Position numbers and translations under genes: made by a program. Below are positions 7,413 to 15,837 of a stretch of DNA of 19,092 nucleotides, piece by piece. The notes under the pieces were generated by a model. It was not told the origin of the DNA and searched no databases. It saw only the letters and a program-made list of their open reading frames with translations. Source of the stretch: JAXFQS01 sp034178815 (GTDB lineage Bacteria; Verrucomicrobiota; Kiritimatiellia; RFP12; DVOR01); the NCBI GenBank assembly GCA_034178815.1, contig JAXFQS010000144.1, positions 1 through 19,092 on the forward strand, in the 5' to 3' direction. Position 1 is the stretch's first letter. Each line of letters begins with the position of its first letter.

Positions 7413-8318
7413 CTAGCGCCCCGACCGAGGCGAATCGCTCACCACGATTTTGCGCACCGCATCCCCGTCCGAAGTATCATACACGCAGAACCGGATGTCC
7501 GGAAACGCACGGGACAACTCCTGCTCGATATACGCCTCAACCGCAGCCACATTCGACGCATCATCGTCCGAAAAACCAATGCTGATATTGCGCTTCAACG
7601 CCGCCGCCCCCGTGCGTTCGAGTATGTGCACGATATGCAACACAAACTCCCGAATCGCAAACCGCTTCGACTCCTCCGCACCGCCCCCCAAAGCACCCCC
7701 GAAACGGGCTCGAAACTCCGGCGACTTCACCGCTTGACAGGGACAAAGAGATAGGTACCTCTCCAACTCCTCCTCATCCGACCCATACTCGTCGAGATGG
7801 TCGAAACAGTGCCGGTATCCCCTCAAACTCGCCATCATCCGGCTACGCTCCTCCAGCGACAAAACCCGCTCGACAAACAACTTCACCCCTTGCCGAATCG
7901 TCGCCGAACTGTGCCCGCGCGCCGTCACAATCGCAAACAGCCGCCCCTCGATCAGCATATCGCGAAAGACCCTGAAACTCGGCGGCGGAGCCACCCGGCC
8001 CGAAAGTATCTGCTCCAGTGCCTGAGCCGTATCTTTCAGGAATGTCGCCCCCCCGTCTTGGGGGTCGTCGAGGAAATCCCTGAAGGCAATTGACCAGTTG
8101 CCCTGGGGCGGACGGTAGTTGCGCGTATCCTTGCGAATCACGCTGAAAAGGGAGGTGGAAACATCTTGCGGAACCCACAATCCCTGCGGCGTGCGGCGCT
8201 CCATATGTATCGCCGTGGGCATCTTGAGGATATTGTCGTCCCAGTCGAAGATGTAGTATTTGAAGTCCCTCTCGTAAACGGAGGTATCGACTGGGACGGT
8301 TGGTATCGCTTCGGGCAT
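7413..8318 (-). CDS. HAD-like hydrolase domain protein
   Basis: A 301-residue protein I assign to the HAD fold from its motifs rather than to a named family. Motif I is YYIFDWDDNILKMPT (D25 and D27 as the DxD pair), motif II is IVTARGHS, and motif IV is IGFSDDDASNV near the C-terminus. The middle holds a large insert, including an acidic DEYGSDEEELERYLSL segment. The HAD members are mostly phosphatases; the substrate cannot be told. ATG at 8318 is chosen because DTSVYERDFKYYIFDWDDN follows soon after. A TTG at 8369 overlapping the pta stop is possible but weaker. No clear ribosome site is visible for either. It lies 47 nt downstream of pta on the same strand and is probably co-transcribed from the pta promoter. 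Confidence 0.75.
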   Translation of the reverse strand: MPEAIPTVPVDTSVYERDFKYYIFDWDDNILKMPTAIHMERRTPQGLWVPQDVSTSLFSVIRKDTRNYRPPQGNWSIAFRDFLDDPQDGGATFLKDTAQALEQILSGRVAPPPSFRVFRDMLIEGRLFAIVTARGHSSATIRQGVKLFVERVLSLEERSRMMASLRGYRHCFDHLDEYGSDEEELERYLSLCPCQAVKSPEFRARFGGALGGGAEESKRFAIREFVLHIVHILERTGAAALKRNISIGFSDDDASNVAAVEAYIEQELSRAFPDIRFCVYDTSDGDAVRKIVVSDSPRSGR

Positions 8319-8365
8319 GGGGAAGCGTCCGCGCGGGGGGATTTCCGGGCGCGGGACGGATCGGG

Positions 8366-9382
8366 TCAAACCAAGGTTTCGCAGATGGAGATGGATATGG
8401 TGTTGTAGATATCCTCTGCGCTGCAGCCTCTGGAGAGGTCGTTGATGGGCTTGGCGACGCCTTGTACGACGGGGCCTACTGCTTCGGCGCCGGCGAGGCG
8501 CTGGACGAGTTTGTAGGCGATGTTCCCTGCCTGGAGATCGGGGAAGATAAGTACATTGGCGTTGCCTTGAACCTTGCCGTCTTTGTTCTTGGCGGCGGCT
8601 ACGGAGGGGACGAGTGCGGCGTCAGCCTGCATCTCGCCGTCTACGATGGCGTCGAGGCCGTTCTGGGCAAACTTCTGTTCGGCGAGTTCGCGGGCTTGGC
8701 GGACTTTGTCTACCAACTCGTGCTTGGCGCTGCCTTTGGTGGAGAAGCTGAGGAAGGCCACTTTGGGCTGTTTGCCGACCAAGGCTTTGTAGGAGAGTGC
8801 CGTGGCGTAGCCGATGTCGGCGAGTTGTTCGGCGGTGGGGTTGGGGTTGACGGCGCAGTCGCCGAAGAGGAGGACTTCATCGCCGGCTGGGGTGGGTTGC
8901 TTGAGTTGCATGACGAAGCAGGAAGAGGCGGTGGCGATGCCTTTGCGGGTGCCGACGCACTGGAACGCGGCGCGGAGCATATCGCCGGTTGAGGCGATGG
9001 AGCCTGCGACAAGGGCGTCGACCTTGCCTAGGGAGAGCATCATGGCGCCGAAGTAGATGCGTTTCCCGCGCATGGTCTTGAGGGCTTCGTCGGGGGTCAT
9101 GCCTTTGGCCTTGCGGCGTTCGTAGAAGGCGGCGGCGAGTTCGTCGGCAATGGGGTCGAGGGTGTAGTCGATGGTACGGATGCCGTTCGCGGCGAGGGAG
9201 AGTCCGGCTTGCTGTTCGGCGGCGGCGATTTCGCCGGGCGTGCCGAGGACGACGACTTTGGCCAGTCCGTCCTGGGTTGCTTTGACGGCGGCGGTGATGA
9301 CGCGGGGATCCTGTCCTTCGGGGAGGACGACGGTTTTGCCGGCGGCTTTTGCGCGAGCGGCGAGTTGTTCAAGCAGATTCAC
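8366..9382 (-). CDS. pta: Phosphate acetyltransferase
   Basis: Interconverts acetyl-CoA plus phosphate and acetyl phosphate plus CoA, the first step of the Pta-Ack acetate pathway. The 338-residue protein is the short single-domain form. Typical segments are VVLPEGQDPRVITAA near the start, GKVDALVAGSIASTGDMLRA, LLFGDCAVNPNPTAEQLADI, LSFSTKGSAKHE, VDGEMQADAALVP and LIFPDLQAGNIAYKLVQRL. GTG at 9382 is preferred: minus-strand AAGGAA lies eight bases before it, and a sigma-70 promoter (9419-9447) sits just upstream. The frame stays open far upstream, but that extension has no domain and crosses the promoter. No ackA is adjacent; the downstream neighbour is the HAD protein. Confidence 0.94.
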   Translation of the reverse strand: MNLLEQLAARAKAAGKTVVLPEGQDPRVITAAVKATQDGLAKVVVLGTPGEIAAAEQQAGLSLAANGIRTIDYTLDPIADELAAAFYERRKAKGMTPDEALKTMRGKRIYFGAMMLSLGKVDALVAGSIASTGDMLRAAFQCVGTRKGIATASSCFVMQLKQPTPAGDEVLLFGDCAVNPNPTAEQLADIGYATALSYKALVGKQPKVAFLSFSTKGSAKHELVDKVRQARELAEQKFAQNGLDAIVDGEMQADAALVPSVAAAKNKDGKVQGNANVLIFPDLQAGNIAYKLVQRLAGAEAVGPVVQGVAKPINDLSRGCSAEDIYNTISISICETLV

Positions 9383-9400
9383 TTGGCAAATTCCTTTTCT

Positions 9401-9561
9401 ACGGGTTCGTGACGGAATAGGATAACATTTTCCCCGAAAGGAATCAACCAAAATGGCCGTTTGGTGGGTACCGTGGGGGGCGACTGGTGGACACCTTTGT
9501 GGGTGGGAGGTTGGCACCTTTCGGGGATGACGCGGGCAACCTTTCTCTGCCCCTCGTCGGG
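9401..9561. repeat. 23-nt-period degenerate tandem repeat, copy B (seven units)
   Basis: Unit starts fall exactly every 23 nt: 9401 (ACG), 9424 (AAC), 9447, 9470, 9493, 9516 and 9539 (all ACC). The best units begin ACCTTT and continue with a G-run. At three successive boundaries the sequence is GGT-N4-ACC with different inner bases: GGGT at 9463-9472, GGAC at 9486-9495, TGGC at 9509-9518. The pta promoter lies within the first units. The period is not a multiple of three, so this is not a coding repeat. Confidence 0.72.
9419..9447 (-). promoter_or_regulatory. pta promoter
   Basis: Minus strand TTGATT (9442-9447), 17-nt spacer, TATCCT (9419-9424). The start would be near 9412, about 30 nt upstream of the GTG at 9382, and the leader carries AAGGAA. 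Confidence 0.65.
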
Positions 9562-9685
9562 GCCTGCCGGAGAGTGGTCTTCGGCCCCCAAATGCTCGCC
9601 ATCGGCAATCGAACGCACCGGCGCCCGGCGACTCTTCTTCGTGCTCGGCAGACAGGGCGCATCCCGATGGCGCCAACCTTTCGGG

Positions 9686-9701
9686 GTCAACGGCCGTTGA
9701 C
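9686..9701. promoter_or_regulatory. Perfect 16-bp palindrome, candidate operator
   Basis: GTCAACGGCCGTTGAC reads the same on both strands. It lies 47 nt upstream of the -35 box of the ebo-like operon and could bind a dimeric regulator. It contains a TTGACA hexamer, but no -10 box follows at a usable distance. Confidence 0.4.
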
Positions 9702-9710
9702 AATAGGTGC

Positions 9711-9731
9711 AAGGGGACGGGAACCCCTTTT
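9711..9731 (+). terminator. Weak intrinsic-terminator-like hairpin
   Basis: AAGGGG (9711-9716) pairs with CCCCTT (9724-9729) around a 7-nt loop, and the T-run extends to 9731. No plus-strand gene ends just upstream, so it may insulate the downstream promoter or be accidental. Confidence 0.25.
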
Positions 9732-9748
9732 GCGGGATAGGCGCAGGC

Positions 9749-9777
9749 TTGCCACAGGACGAGATTCTTGGTATACT
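9749..9777 (+). promoter_or_regulatory. Promoter of the ebo-like triad
   Basis: TTGCCA (9749-9754), 17-nt spacer, TATACT (9772-9777). The predicted start near 9784 leaves only about seven bases before the ATG at 9791, so translation of the first gene would be almost leaderless. Confidence 0.7.
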
Positions 9778-9790
9778 CCCCAGCATCGAG

Positions 9791-10663
9791 ATGAATGGAT
9801 TGAAAACAAGACTGAAGGCGTGGGCGCAACTGTTGCGCGTGGCGAACCTGTTGACGGTGCCGGGCGACGCGATTGCAGGGTTTTGGCTGACCGCGGGGGC
9901 AGGCACGCCCGGACGCGCTTTGGCGGCGGCCATCGCCGTCGGAGTCCTGCTCTACGCCGCCGGCCTCGCGCTCAACGACTTCTGCGACCGGAAGGTCGAC
10001 GCCGAAGAGCGCCCCGCCCGCCCGATTCCCTCCGGACGCATTGCCCCCAGAGCCGCGCTCGCCGCCGCCGGAGCCCTTGGCGCAATCGCCTGGCTGCTCG
10101 CCGGAACCCTTCTTCCAGGACGAGCCCTGGCGGTGACAGCAGGCCTGAGCGCCCTGATTGTCCTTTATAATGTATACGCCAAACGCTACGCCTGGTTCGG
10201 CATCCCCGTGATGGCCCTCTGCCGAGGCGGCAGTTTCCTGCTGGGTTGGAGCGCCGCCGCTTCCGGCACGCCCCACTGGGGCGCCTGCACCCTGCTGATG
10301 CTCTACATCGCCCTCGTCTCGATTGTTGCCGCCCGCGAAGCCAACCCCGGCAAACTCTTTCCCCTTCCCTACCTTCCGGGCCTAGGACTCGGCATCTCGG
10401 CGGCCTACTGGCGGCAGGTGCCCTGGTTCAACATCCTCGCCCTCGTCTTAGCCCTACGCACCCTCCTGCTAGGCGCCTCCCTCGGCCAATGGCCCAAACC
10501 CGAAGCCGTCCAGAAAACCATCGGCCAATGGCTCGTCGCACTCCCCTTCCTCCAAGGAACCCTCCTCTTGCTCGCCCCCCACGCGCCCCCCGTCTGGATC
10601 GCCTGCGTAATGGCCCTCGCAATCCCCGCACGCCTGATCGGAAAGGTCTGCCATGTCTCCTGA
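9791..10663 (+). CDS. eboC: UbiA-family prenyltransferase, EboC-like
   Basis: A 290-residue integral membrane protein of the UbiA superfamily, which transfers polyprenyl groups to acceptors. The first Asp motif is visible as LNDFCDRKVDAEERPARPIPSG, with N62-x3-D66-x3-D70. The second conserved stretch is LYNVYAKRYAWFGIPVMALCRG. Several hydrophobic helices span the protein (for example AAAIAVGVLLYAAGLAL, LLMLYIALVSIVAA, ILALVLALRTLLLG). I do not see a second clear Asp-rich motif; EANPGK stands near its place. The ATG at 9791 is set by the promoter. The EboC assignment rests on its neighbours: it overlaps an EboF-like gene by 11 nt, followed by an EboD-like gene. Alone it could be mistaken for a menaquinone or heme-O enzyme. 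Confidence 0.8.
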   Translation: MNGLKTRLKAWAQLLRVANLLTVPGDAIAGFWLTAGAGTPGRALAAAIAVGVLLYAAGLALNDFCDRKVDAEERPARPIPSGRIAPRAALAAAGALGAIAWLLAGTLLPGRALAVTAGLSALIVLYNVYAKRYAWFGIPVMALCRGGSFLLGWSAAASGTPHWGACTLLMLYIALVSIVAAREANPGKLFPLPYLPGLGLGISAAYWRQVPWFNILALVLALRTLLLGASLGQWPKPEAVQKTIGQWLVALPFLQGTLLLLAPHAPPVWIACVMALAIPARLIGKVCHVS

Positions 10664-11851
10664 AACACCCCGTTCAAAGCAAGAAAAGGGCCTCCTCGTC
10701 GTCCAAGTCGCCGCCCTCGGATACGAACTCGCCCGTCACATCCCCGGTTGGGACTTCCGCCCTCTCCAAACCATCTTCCCCGCCCTCACCTGCCCCGTCC
10801 AGGCCTCCTTCCGAACCGCCCTCGCCCCCCGAGAGCACGGCATGGAGGCCAACGGCATCTACCAACCCGACCTGCGCAGACCTTTCTTTTGGGAACAGTC
10901 CTCCGCACTCGTCAAAGGTCGCCGCATCTGGGAAAACTTCAGGGCCGAAGGCGGCACCGTCGCGATGATTTGCTGGCAACAGAGCCTCGGCGAAGAAGCC
11001 GACTACATCATCAGCCCAGCCCCCATCCACAAGCACGGCGGCGGTATGATTCTCGAGTGCGCCCTCAAGCCTCAAGGCCTCCTCAAGCCGGACTTCCCCC
11101 TTCATCGCTACTGGGGTCCCCTCGCCGACGACCGTTCCACCCAATGGATCGTCGAGGCTACCCTCAAAGTCATCCGCGACCGCCAGCCAGGCCTCGTGCT
11201 GACCTACCTCCCCACGCTCGACTACCAACTCCAGCGCAAAGGCCGTGACCCCAAAGGAATCCGCCAGATTGCCACCCACCTCGACCGCCTCCGCAAGGAA
11301 TCCGGCTACCGCCTCGTCGTCTTCGGCGACTACGCCATCACGCCAGCCCACCGGCCCATTTATATCAACCGCGTCCTGCGCCGCATGGGCCTCTTCAAGA
11401 CCCGCCGGGTACGCGGAATGCTCTACCCTGATTTCCACAACTCCAGGGCCTTCGCGCTCGTCGACCACCAGGTTGCCCACATATTCGGCGAGACCGGACT
11501 CGTCCAGAAACGCTTTCCCGAATTGGTTCGAGACCTCTCCCCGGACGGTAACCGTCTGACCCTCTTGGCGCCCGATGGAGAGTGGTTTGCCTACCCTTGG
11601 TGGACGCGAAAGAGTGAAGCCCCCGACTACGCCCGGCACATTGACATCCACAATAAACCCGGCTACGACCCGACCGAACTCTTTTTCTTCGACCGTCGCG
11701 CGGAAAGCATTCGCGGCACGCACGGTTCCGAGCGCCCCTTGGCCGCGGTCGCGTCCGACCTTCCCTTCCATGGCAAGACGCTGATTGACCTTGCCCAAAC
11801 GGTCAAAGCCCACCTTGACCAGTGCGCCGCCGACCTCCGCCGACTACCTCG

Positions 11852-11855
<4 letters not shown>
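10653..11855 (+). CDS. eboF: Alkaline-phosphatase-superfamily (nucleotide pyrophosphatase-like) protein, EboF-like
   Basis: A 400-residue protein of the nucleotide pyrophosphatase/phosphodiesterase fold. The presumed nucleophile is Thr in TIFPALTCPVQASF (T46). Other matches to the family are APREHGMEANGIY, VLTYLPTLDYQLQRKG, VVFGDYAITPAHRPIYINRVLR, DHQVAHIF, and the late PDYARHIDIHNKPGYDPTEL, which I recognise from cyanobacterial EboF-type proteins. The first metal-binding Asp common in this superfamily is not obvious: the segment reads LLVVQVAALGYELA. There is no signal peptide, so it is probably cytoplasmic or membrane-associated. It starts 11 nt inside the end of the eboC-like gene, and its stop overlaps the next ATG (ATGA), which indicates tight coupling. 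Substrate unknown. Confidence 0.8.
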
Positions 11856-12961
<1,106 letters not shown>

Positions 12962-12982
12962 CCCGCCCCGCCGCTTTTCGCT

Positions 12983-13011
12983 TCCACCCGCCCCGCCCAA
13001 TGTGCTATAGT
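12983..13011 (+). promoter_or_regulatory. Probable fabH promoter
   Basis: TATAGT (13006-13011) is a good -10 box. TTCCAC (12983-12988) stands 17 nt upstream as a poor -35. The start near 13018 gives a leader of about 24 nt containing GAAGGGA before the ATG at 13042. Confidence 0.5.
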
Positions 13012-13041
13012 ACTGTTTTCGCAACCCGAAGGGATACACCC

Positions 13042-14016
13042 ATGAACGTGCACATTGCGGGCACAGGCTCCTACCTGCCGGAGCGCGTGATGACCAATGC
13101 CGAACTCGCAGACAGGATTGAGACCTCCGACGAATGGATCGTCTCCCACACCGGCATCCACTCCCGCCATATCATGGCCGACGGCGAAAACTGCTCCACC
13201 ATGGCCGTCGAAGCCGCCCGCCGAGCCCTTGCCAAGGCGTCCATTCGACCGGAAGATCTGGGCTACATCGTCATGGCCACCTCCACCCCAGACTATGTCG
13301 CCTTCCCCGCCACCGCCTGCATCGTCCAGAACGAACTCGGCGCCGTCCGGGCAATGCCCTTCGACATCTCCGCCGGGTGTACCGGCTTCGTCACCGCACT
13401 CGACATCGCCCGCGGCCTCCTCGCCAACGACACGCGCCCCGTCCTCGTCGTCTGCTCCGAAGCCATGAGCCGCATCCTCGACTGGAACGACCGCAACACC
13501 TGCCCCCTCTTCGGAGACGGCGCCGGAGCCGTCGTGCTCACCCCCTCAGACCGCCCCGGCGGCATCCTCAAGACCGTCTTCAAAGCCGACGGCTCAGGCC
13601 ACACCGCCATTACCCACGAAGGCGGATCGAGGCTCGTCGACGGACAACCCCAACCACTCTCCAAACTCAAAATGAACGGACGCGCCGTCTTCAACTTCGC
13701 CGTCAAAGTCCTCGAAGAGATGATCGAGCGCACCCTCAAAATCAACGAACTCACCCTCGACCACATCGCCCACATCATTCCCCATCAGGCCAATACCCGC
13801 ATCATCGACGCCGCCGCACGACGCCTCGGCATCCCTATCCAGCGCTTCTTCGTCAACATTGCTGAAACCGCCAACACCTCTTCCGCCTCCATTCCCATCG
13901 CACTTGACCAACTCGCCGGACAAGGCCTGCTGCACCAAGGCGACCGACTCCTGCTCGCCGCCTTCGGCGCAGGGCTCGTAGCCGGCGGAACCATCGTCGA
14001 ATGGAATCCGGCGTAA
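13042..14016 (+). CDS. fabH: Beta-ketoacyl-ACP synthase III
   Basis: Starts type II fatty acid synthesis by condensing acetyl-CoA (or another acyl-CoA) with malonyl-ACP. The 324-residue protein has the catalytic triad: Cys in DISAGCTGF (C113), His in IIPHQANTR (H248) and Asn in AETANTSSAS (N278), close to E. coli C112/H244/N274. The start at 13042 is supported by GAAGGGA and by a promoter; the frame extends upstream but without reason. One oddity is that the usual W-I-x-x-RTGI-x-x-R segment reads EWIVSHTGIHSRHI, so the first Arg, which helps bind CoA in E. coli FabH, is His. It is followed after 26 nt by fabF. No plsX or acpP is adjacent. Confidence 0.94.
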   Translation: MNVHIAGTGSYLPERVMTNAELADRIETSDEWIVSHTGIHSRHIMADGENCSTMAVEAARRALAKASIRPEDLGYIVMATSTPDYVAFPATACIVQNELGAVRAMPFDISAGCTGFVTALDIARGLLANDTRPVLVVCSEAMSRILDWNDRNTCPLFGDGAGAVVLTPSDRPGGILKTVFKADGSGHTAITHEGGSRLVDGQPQPLSKLKMNGRAVFNFAVKVLEEMIERTLKINELTLDHIAHIIPHQANTRIIDAAARRLGIPIQRFFVNIAETANTSSASIPIALDQLAGQGLLHQGDRLLLAAFGAGLVAGGTIVEWNPA

Positions 14017-14042
14017 CCATCACTTACCGAGGAGAAAACACC

Positions 14043-15287
14043 ATGAGCAAAACACGCGTTGTCATTACCGGACTTGGGGCCATCACGCCGCTGGGCAACA
14101 CCGTGCCAGAGTTCTGGCAGAACATCCAGGACGGAGTGTGCGGAATCGACCTCATCACCAAGTTCAACCCCGAACGACTGAATGTCAAGATTGCCGCCGA
14201 AGTGCGCGGATTCGATCCCGTCGCCGCTGGTATCGACCGCAAGGAAGCCAGGCGTATGGCCCTCTTCGCCCAGTACGCAGTCGCCGCCGCCAAGCAAGCC
14301 TGGAAAGACGCCGGACTCGACCAACTGGAAGGACGCGATCCAACGCGCACCGCGGTGACGCTGGGCAATGGCATCGGGGGCAAGGAGTTGGACGATGAGG
14401 CCCACAAGACCTTGCTGGAGCGGGGCCCTTCGAGGCTTTCCCCCATGACGGTTCCTCAGATTATCGCAAACGAGGGTGCCGGCAATGTGTCGATCGCGGT
14501 GAATGCCCAAGGCCCGGTGCTGACGGTGGTGACGGCGTGCTCGTCAGGTACGGACGCGATTGGGATGGGGCTTGATTTGATTCGTTCCGGCCGCGCGGAT
14601 ATTGTGGTTGCGGGTGGTACGGAGTCGACGATCACGGAGTATTGCGTGGGCGGCTTCCAGGCAATGCATGCCCTGTCGACGAATCCTGACCCGAAAAAGG
14701 CGTGCCGGCCGTTCGACAAGGAGCGCGACGGGTTCATTATGGGCGAGGGTGCGGGCGTGGTGATTCTGGAGTCGGAGGAGCACGCGAAGGCGCGCGGGGC
14801 GAAGGTTTATGCGGAGTTGGCGGGTTATGGCGCATCGGGGGACGCGTACCATTTGGTTGCGCCGCATCCGGAGGCTCAAGGGGCGATTGTGGCAATCAAG
14901 GCGGCGCTCGCGGACGCGGGCATCTCGCCGGATGAAGTCGACTATGTCAATGCGCACGGGACTTCCACGGGGCTGAACGATCCGATGGAGACGAAGGCGG
15001 TCAAGGCTGTTTTCGGGGATCACGCGCGCAGGCTCAAGATGTCGTCCACGAAGTCGATGACGGGGCATCTGCTGGGTGCGGCGGGGGCGATCGAGTCGGT
15101 TGTCTGCACGCTGGCGGTTCAGAATGATGTTTTCCCGCCGACGATCAACTACCACACGCCGGATCCGGAGTGCGATTTGGACATTGTTCCGAACCAGGTG
15201 CAGCGGGGAACGGTGCGTGCGGCGATTTCGACTTCGCTCGGGTTTGGCGGACACAATGGCGTGCTGGTTTTCCGGAAATACGCGTAA
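14043..15287 (+). CDS. fabF: Beta-ketoacyl-ACP synthase II
   Basis: Elongates acyl-ACP by condensation with malonyl-ACP. The 414-residue protein has catalytic Cys in VVTACSSGTDA (C166), His in NAHGTSTGLND (H305), Lys in SSTKSMTGH (K337) and His in GHLLGAAGA (H342), in the usual spacing. Its N-terminus RVVITGLGAITPLGN is typical. A good ribosome site GAGGAG lies nine bases before ATG 14043. The C-terminus GFGGHNGVLVFRKY is intact. It sits 26 nt after fabH and 17 nt before fabZ, so the three are probably one transcript. Codon preference flips near base 14340 from GCC/GTC/CTC to GCG/GTG/CTG-TTG, without any break in the protein. Confidence 0.96.
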   Translation: MSKTRVVITGLGAITPLGNTVPEFWQNIQDGVCGIDLITKFNPERLNVKIAAEVRGFDPVAAGIDRKEARRMALFAQYAVAAAKQAWKDAGLDQLEGRDPTRTAVTLGNGIGGKELDDEAHKTLLERGPSRLSPMTVPQIIANEGAGNVSIAVNAQGPVLTVVTACSSGTDAIGMGLDLIRSGRADIVVAGGTESTITEYCVGGFQAMHALSTNPDPKKACRPFDKERDGFIMGEGAGVVILESEEHAKARGAKVYAELAGYGASGDAYHLVAPHPEAQGAIVAIKAALADAGISPDEVDYVNAHGTSTGLNDPMETKAVKAVFGDHARRLKMSSTKSMTGHLLGAAGAIESVVCTLAVQNDVFPPTINYHTPDPECDLDIVPNQVQRGTVRAAISTSLGFGGHNGVLVFRKYA

Positions 15288-15304
15288 GTGGAAGGGGTTC
15301 GGCC

Positions 15305-15781
15305 ATGTCCAAGTGCAAACCGCCCTACAAGCCGCTGACGAACTTTGAAGTCAGCGATTTGATTCCGCACCGCAATCCCTTCTGTTTCGTCGATCGCGTG
15401 GTCTCCTGCGACGAGACGCATTGCATCTGCGAGCGGACTTTCACGCTGGAGAATTCGGAGTTTTTCAAGGGACATTTCCCCGCCTATCCGGTCTTGCCGG
15501 GGGTGCTGGTGGTGGAGACGATGGCTCAGGCTGGGGGGTGCGGACTGGTGGCGGCGGGGGTCTACGAGCAGGGGCTGATCTTCCTGTTGGCGACCATCAA
15601 CAATGTCAAGTTCCGCCGGCCGATCCGCCCCAACGAGAAGATCCGCATGGAGATTACAACGCTCCGGGCGGGTGACAAACTGGTGCGCCAGTGCGGCAAA
15701 GCCTTCGTGGGCGAGGAGTTGGCGGCGGAGGGGGAGTGGTGCTGTATGTTGCTGGAGTCTTCCGACATCAAGTTGCACTAG
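15305..15781 (+). CDS. fabZ: 3-hydroxyacyl-ACP dehydratase
   Basis: Removes water from 3-hydroxyacyl-ACP during fatty acid elongation. The 158-residue hot-dog-fold protein has the FabZ signature: LIPHRNPFCFVDRV, then FFKGHFPAYPVLPGVLVVETMAQAGG with catalytic H57 and E71 (14 residues apart, as in Pseudomonas FabZ). INNVKFRRPIRPNE follows. A GGAAGGGG ribosome site precedes ATG 15305; the upstream open frame overlaps fabF and is ignored. The gene is slightly longer than many FabZ proteins at both ends and somewhat Cys-rich. It ends the fab operon and is followed by an intrinsic terminator 22 nt later. Confidence 0.93.
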   Translation: MSKCKPPYKPLTNFEVSDLIPHRNPFCFVDRVVSCDETHCICERTFTLENSEFFKGHFPAYPVLPGVLVVETMAQAGGCGLVAAGVYEQGLIFLLATINNVKFRRPIRPNEKIRMEITTLRAGDKLVRQCGKAFVGEELAAEGEWCCMLLESSDIKLH

Positions 15782-15803
15782 CCTCGCAACCCACCAAGTC
15801 GTC

Positions 15804-15835
15804 AAGCGGCCGTCCCAGAGCGGGGCGGCCGTTTT
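15804..15835 (+). terminator. Rho-independent terminator of the fab operon
   Basis: CGGCCGTCCC (15807-15816) pairs with GGGGCGGCCG (15822-15831) with one T-G wobble around a 5-nt loop (AGAGC). Flanking AAG extends the stem with the T-run TTTT at 15832-15835. Confidence 0.85.
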
Positions 15836-15837
15836 GC

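Larger units (their letters stand above)
9383..9790. other. 408-nt divergent intergenic region between pta and the ebo-like triad
   Basis: From left to right it contains the pta leader and promoter, a 23-nt-period repeat array (9401-9561), a stretch in which I see nothing specific (9562-9685, one isolated ACCTTTCGGGG at 9676 aside), a perfect 16-bp palindrome (9686-9701), a weak terminator-like hairpin (9711-9731), and the promoter of the triad. Long open frames cross it on both strands but have no ribosome sites or domains. Confidence 0.7.

Noticed and set aside
9509..9530. Sigma-54 promoter from TTGGCACC in the repeat units
   Set aside because: The -24-like TGGCAC is present, but the -12 GC element is missing at the required spacing in every unit checked.
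9401..9561. CRISPR array
   Set aside because: Units are contiguous 23-nt repeats without spacers, and no cas genes are nearby.
9697..9725. Second promoter using TTGACA at 9697
   Set aside because: No -10-like hexamer at 16-18 nt spacing; the hexamer is part of the palindrome.
9383..10276. Upstream extension of the pta frame
   Set aside because: It crosses a good pta promoter and overlaps the eboC-like gene on the other strand; Pta is complete from 9382.
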